A DNA stretch of 64,000 nucleotides. Source: Candidatus Melainabacteria bacterium. GTDB lineage: Bacteria > Cyanobacteriota > Vampirovibrionia > 2-02-FULL-35-15. The position numbers were made by a program, and so were the translations under genes. The stretch covers positions 373,131 through 437,130 of the forward strand of contig JAHFBG010000001.1 of the NCBI GenBank assembly GCA_023250155.1, read 5' to 3'. Every line of letters starts with the position of its first letter. The first letter of the stretch is position 1. Positions 63,881 through 64,000 of this stretch are shown here, in pieces. Under the pieces are notes generated by a model. The model did no database searches and had not been told where the DNA came from. It was given only the letters and a program-made list of their open reading frames with translations.

Positions 63881-64000
63881 TTACAAAAACACAAACAAGC
63901 ATCTATCTAGTCCTGAATAATCTTTTATAATTTCAAAATTGTTTAAATCATATTTTTTTAATAATGACTTTAAATCATTTACAAGATATGGATCAATTTC
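63881..64000 (-). CDS. prmC: Peptide-release-factor glutamine methyltransferase PrmC, C-terminal end only
   Basis: Only the last 39 codons are in the window; the gene runs on past base 64000. The visible end, KSLLKKYDLNNFEIIKDYSG followed by LDRCLFVFL, matches the closing helix-strand-strand of PrmC/HemK proteins (F-x-x-I-x-x-x-D-x-x-G-x-D-R). The call rests on this short stretch. Confidence 0.6.
   Translation of the reverse strand, partial: EIDPYLVNDLKSLLKKYDLNNFEIIKDYSGLDRCLFVFL

Overview
The window is a 64-kb piece of an AT-rich bacterial chromosome, dense with genes on both strands. Several features point to the non-photosynthetic Cyanobacteria-related lineage (Vampirovibrionia/'Melainabacteria'), or something close to it. 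The ATP synthase has two different b-type stator subunits (b and b'), as in Cyanobacteria. There are heptanucleotide tandem repeats like the cyanobacterial STRR family, RNase J, and many conserved-looking but unrecognised proteins. No photosynthesis gene is present. The taxonomic call is an inference; no 16S or marker phylogeny could be run.

Layout. 1-7.7 kb: 3' part of a giant cyclic beta-1,2-glucan synthase, whose true start lies outside the window. 7.8-12.3 kb: peptidase T, an ATP-grasp ligase, a CysQ-like phosphatase, a cupin-like protein and an EF-hand lipoprotein. 12.3-17.7 kb: unknown proteins, including a 982-residue helical-repeat protein and two tiny membrane proteins preceded by tandem GlnR/TnrA-like palindromes. 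17.7-27.5 kb: RNase J, DapA, a protein probably started at AUU, an ankyrin protein, an SDR, a CbpA-type J-protein, a 666-residue unknown and a DsbA-like protein lacking its second cysteine. 27.8-35.9 kb: acyl-CoA ligase-like enzyme, a graspetide locus, HflX, an OsmC-family protein, a membrane spermidine-synthase-like protein and a MEDS-domain protein. 36.1 kb: tRNA-Cys. 36.2-45.2 kb: an island of effector- or toxin-like proteins (PD-(D/E)XK-like nuclease, GHKL ATPase, HEVRH plus HicA-like domain protein, HEMTH metalloprotease, caspase-like protein). 45.4-50.5 kb: apt, recJ, a repeat-rich intergenic region and pilC. 50.7-58 kb: ribosomal protein S1 operon, unknowns and a lipoprotein with 28 four-cysteine repeats. 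58-64 kb: gltX, a short MscS-like channel, the ATP synthase cluster c-b'-b-delta-alpha, and the 3' end of prmC.

The most notable system is at 29.69-31.38 kb. A 223-residue precursor carries an LFIRDL leader motif and seven core repeats, three of which fit the plesiocin-type TTxxxxEE signature exactly. A dedicated ATP-grasp ligase follows directly. Together they look like a group-2-type graspetide (omega-ester peptide) cluster with two alternating core types and a frameshifted relic of an eighth core.

The window is also rich in small repeats. Heptamer tandem repeats and a GC-rich 33-bp hairpin have entered coding sequence (recJ, atpF) without breaking the reading frame. One roughly 90-135-bp repeat lies directly upstream of both tRNA-Cys and pilC, and one of its copies carries the 33-bp hairpin as a nested insertion.
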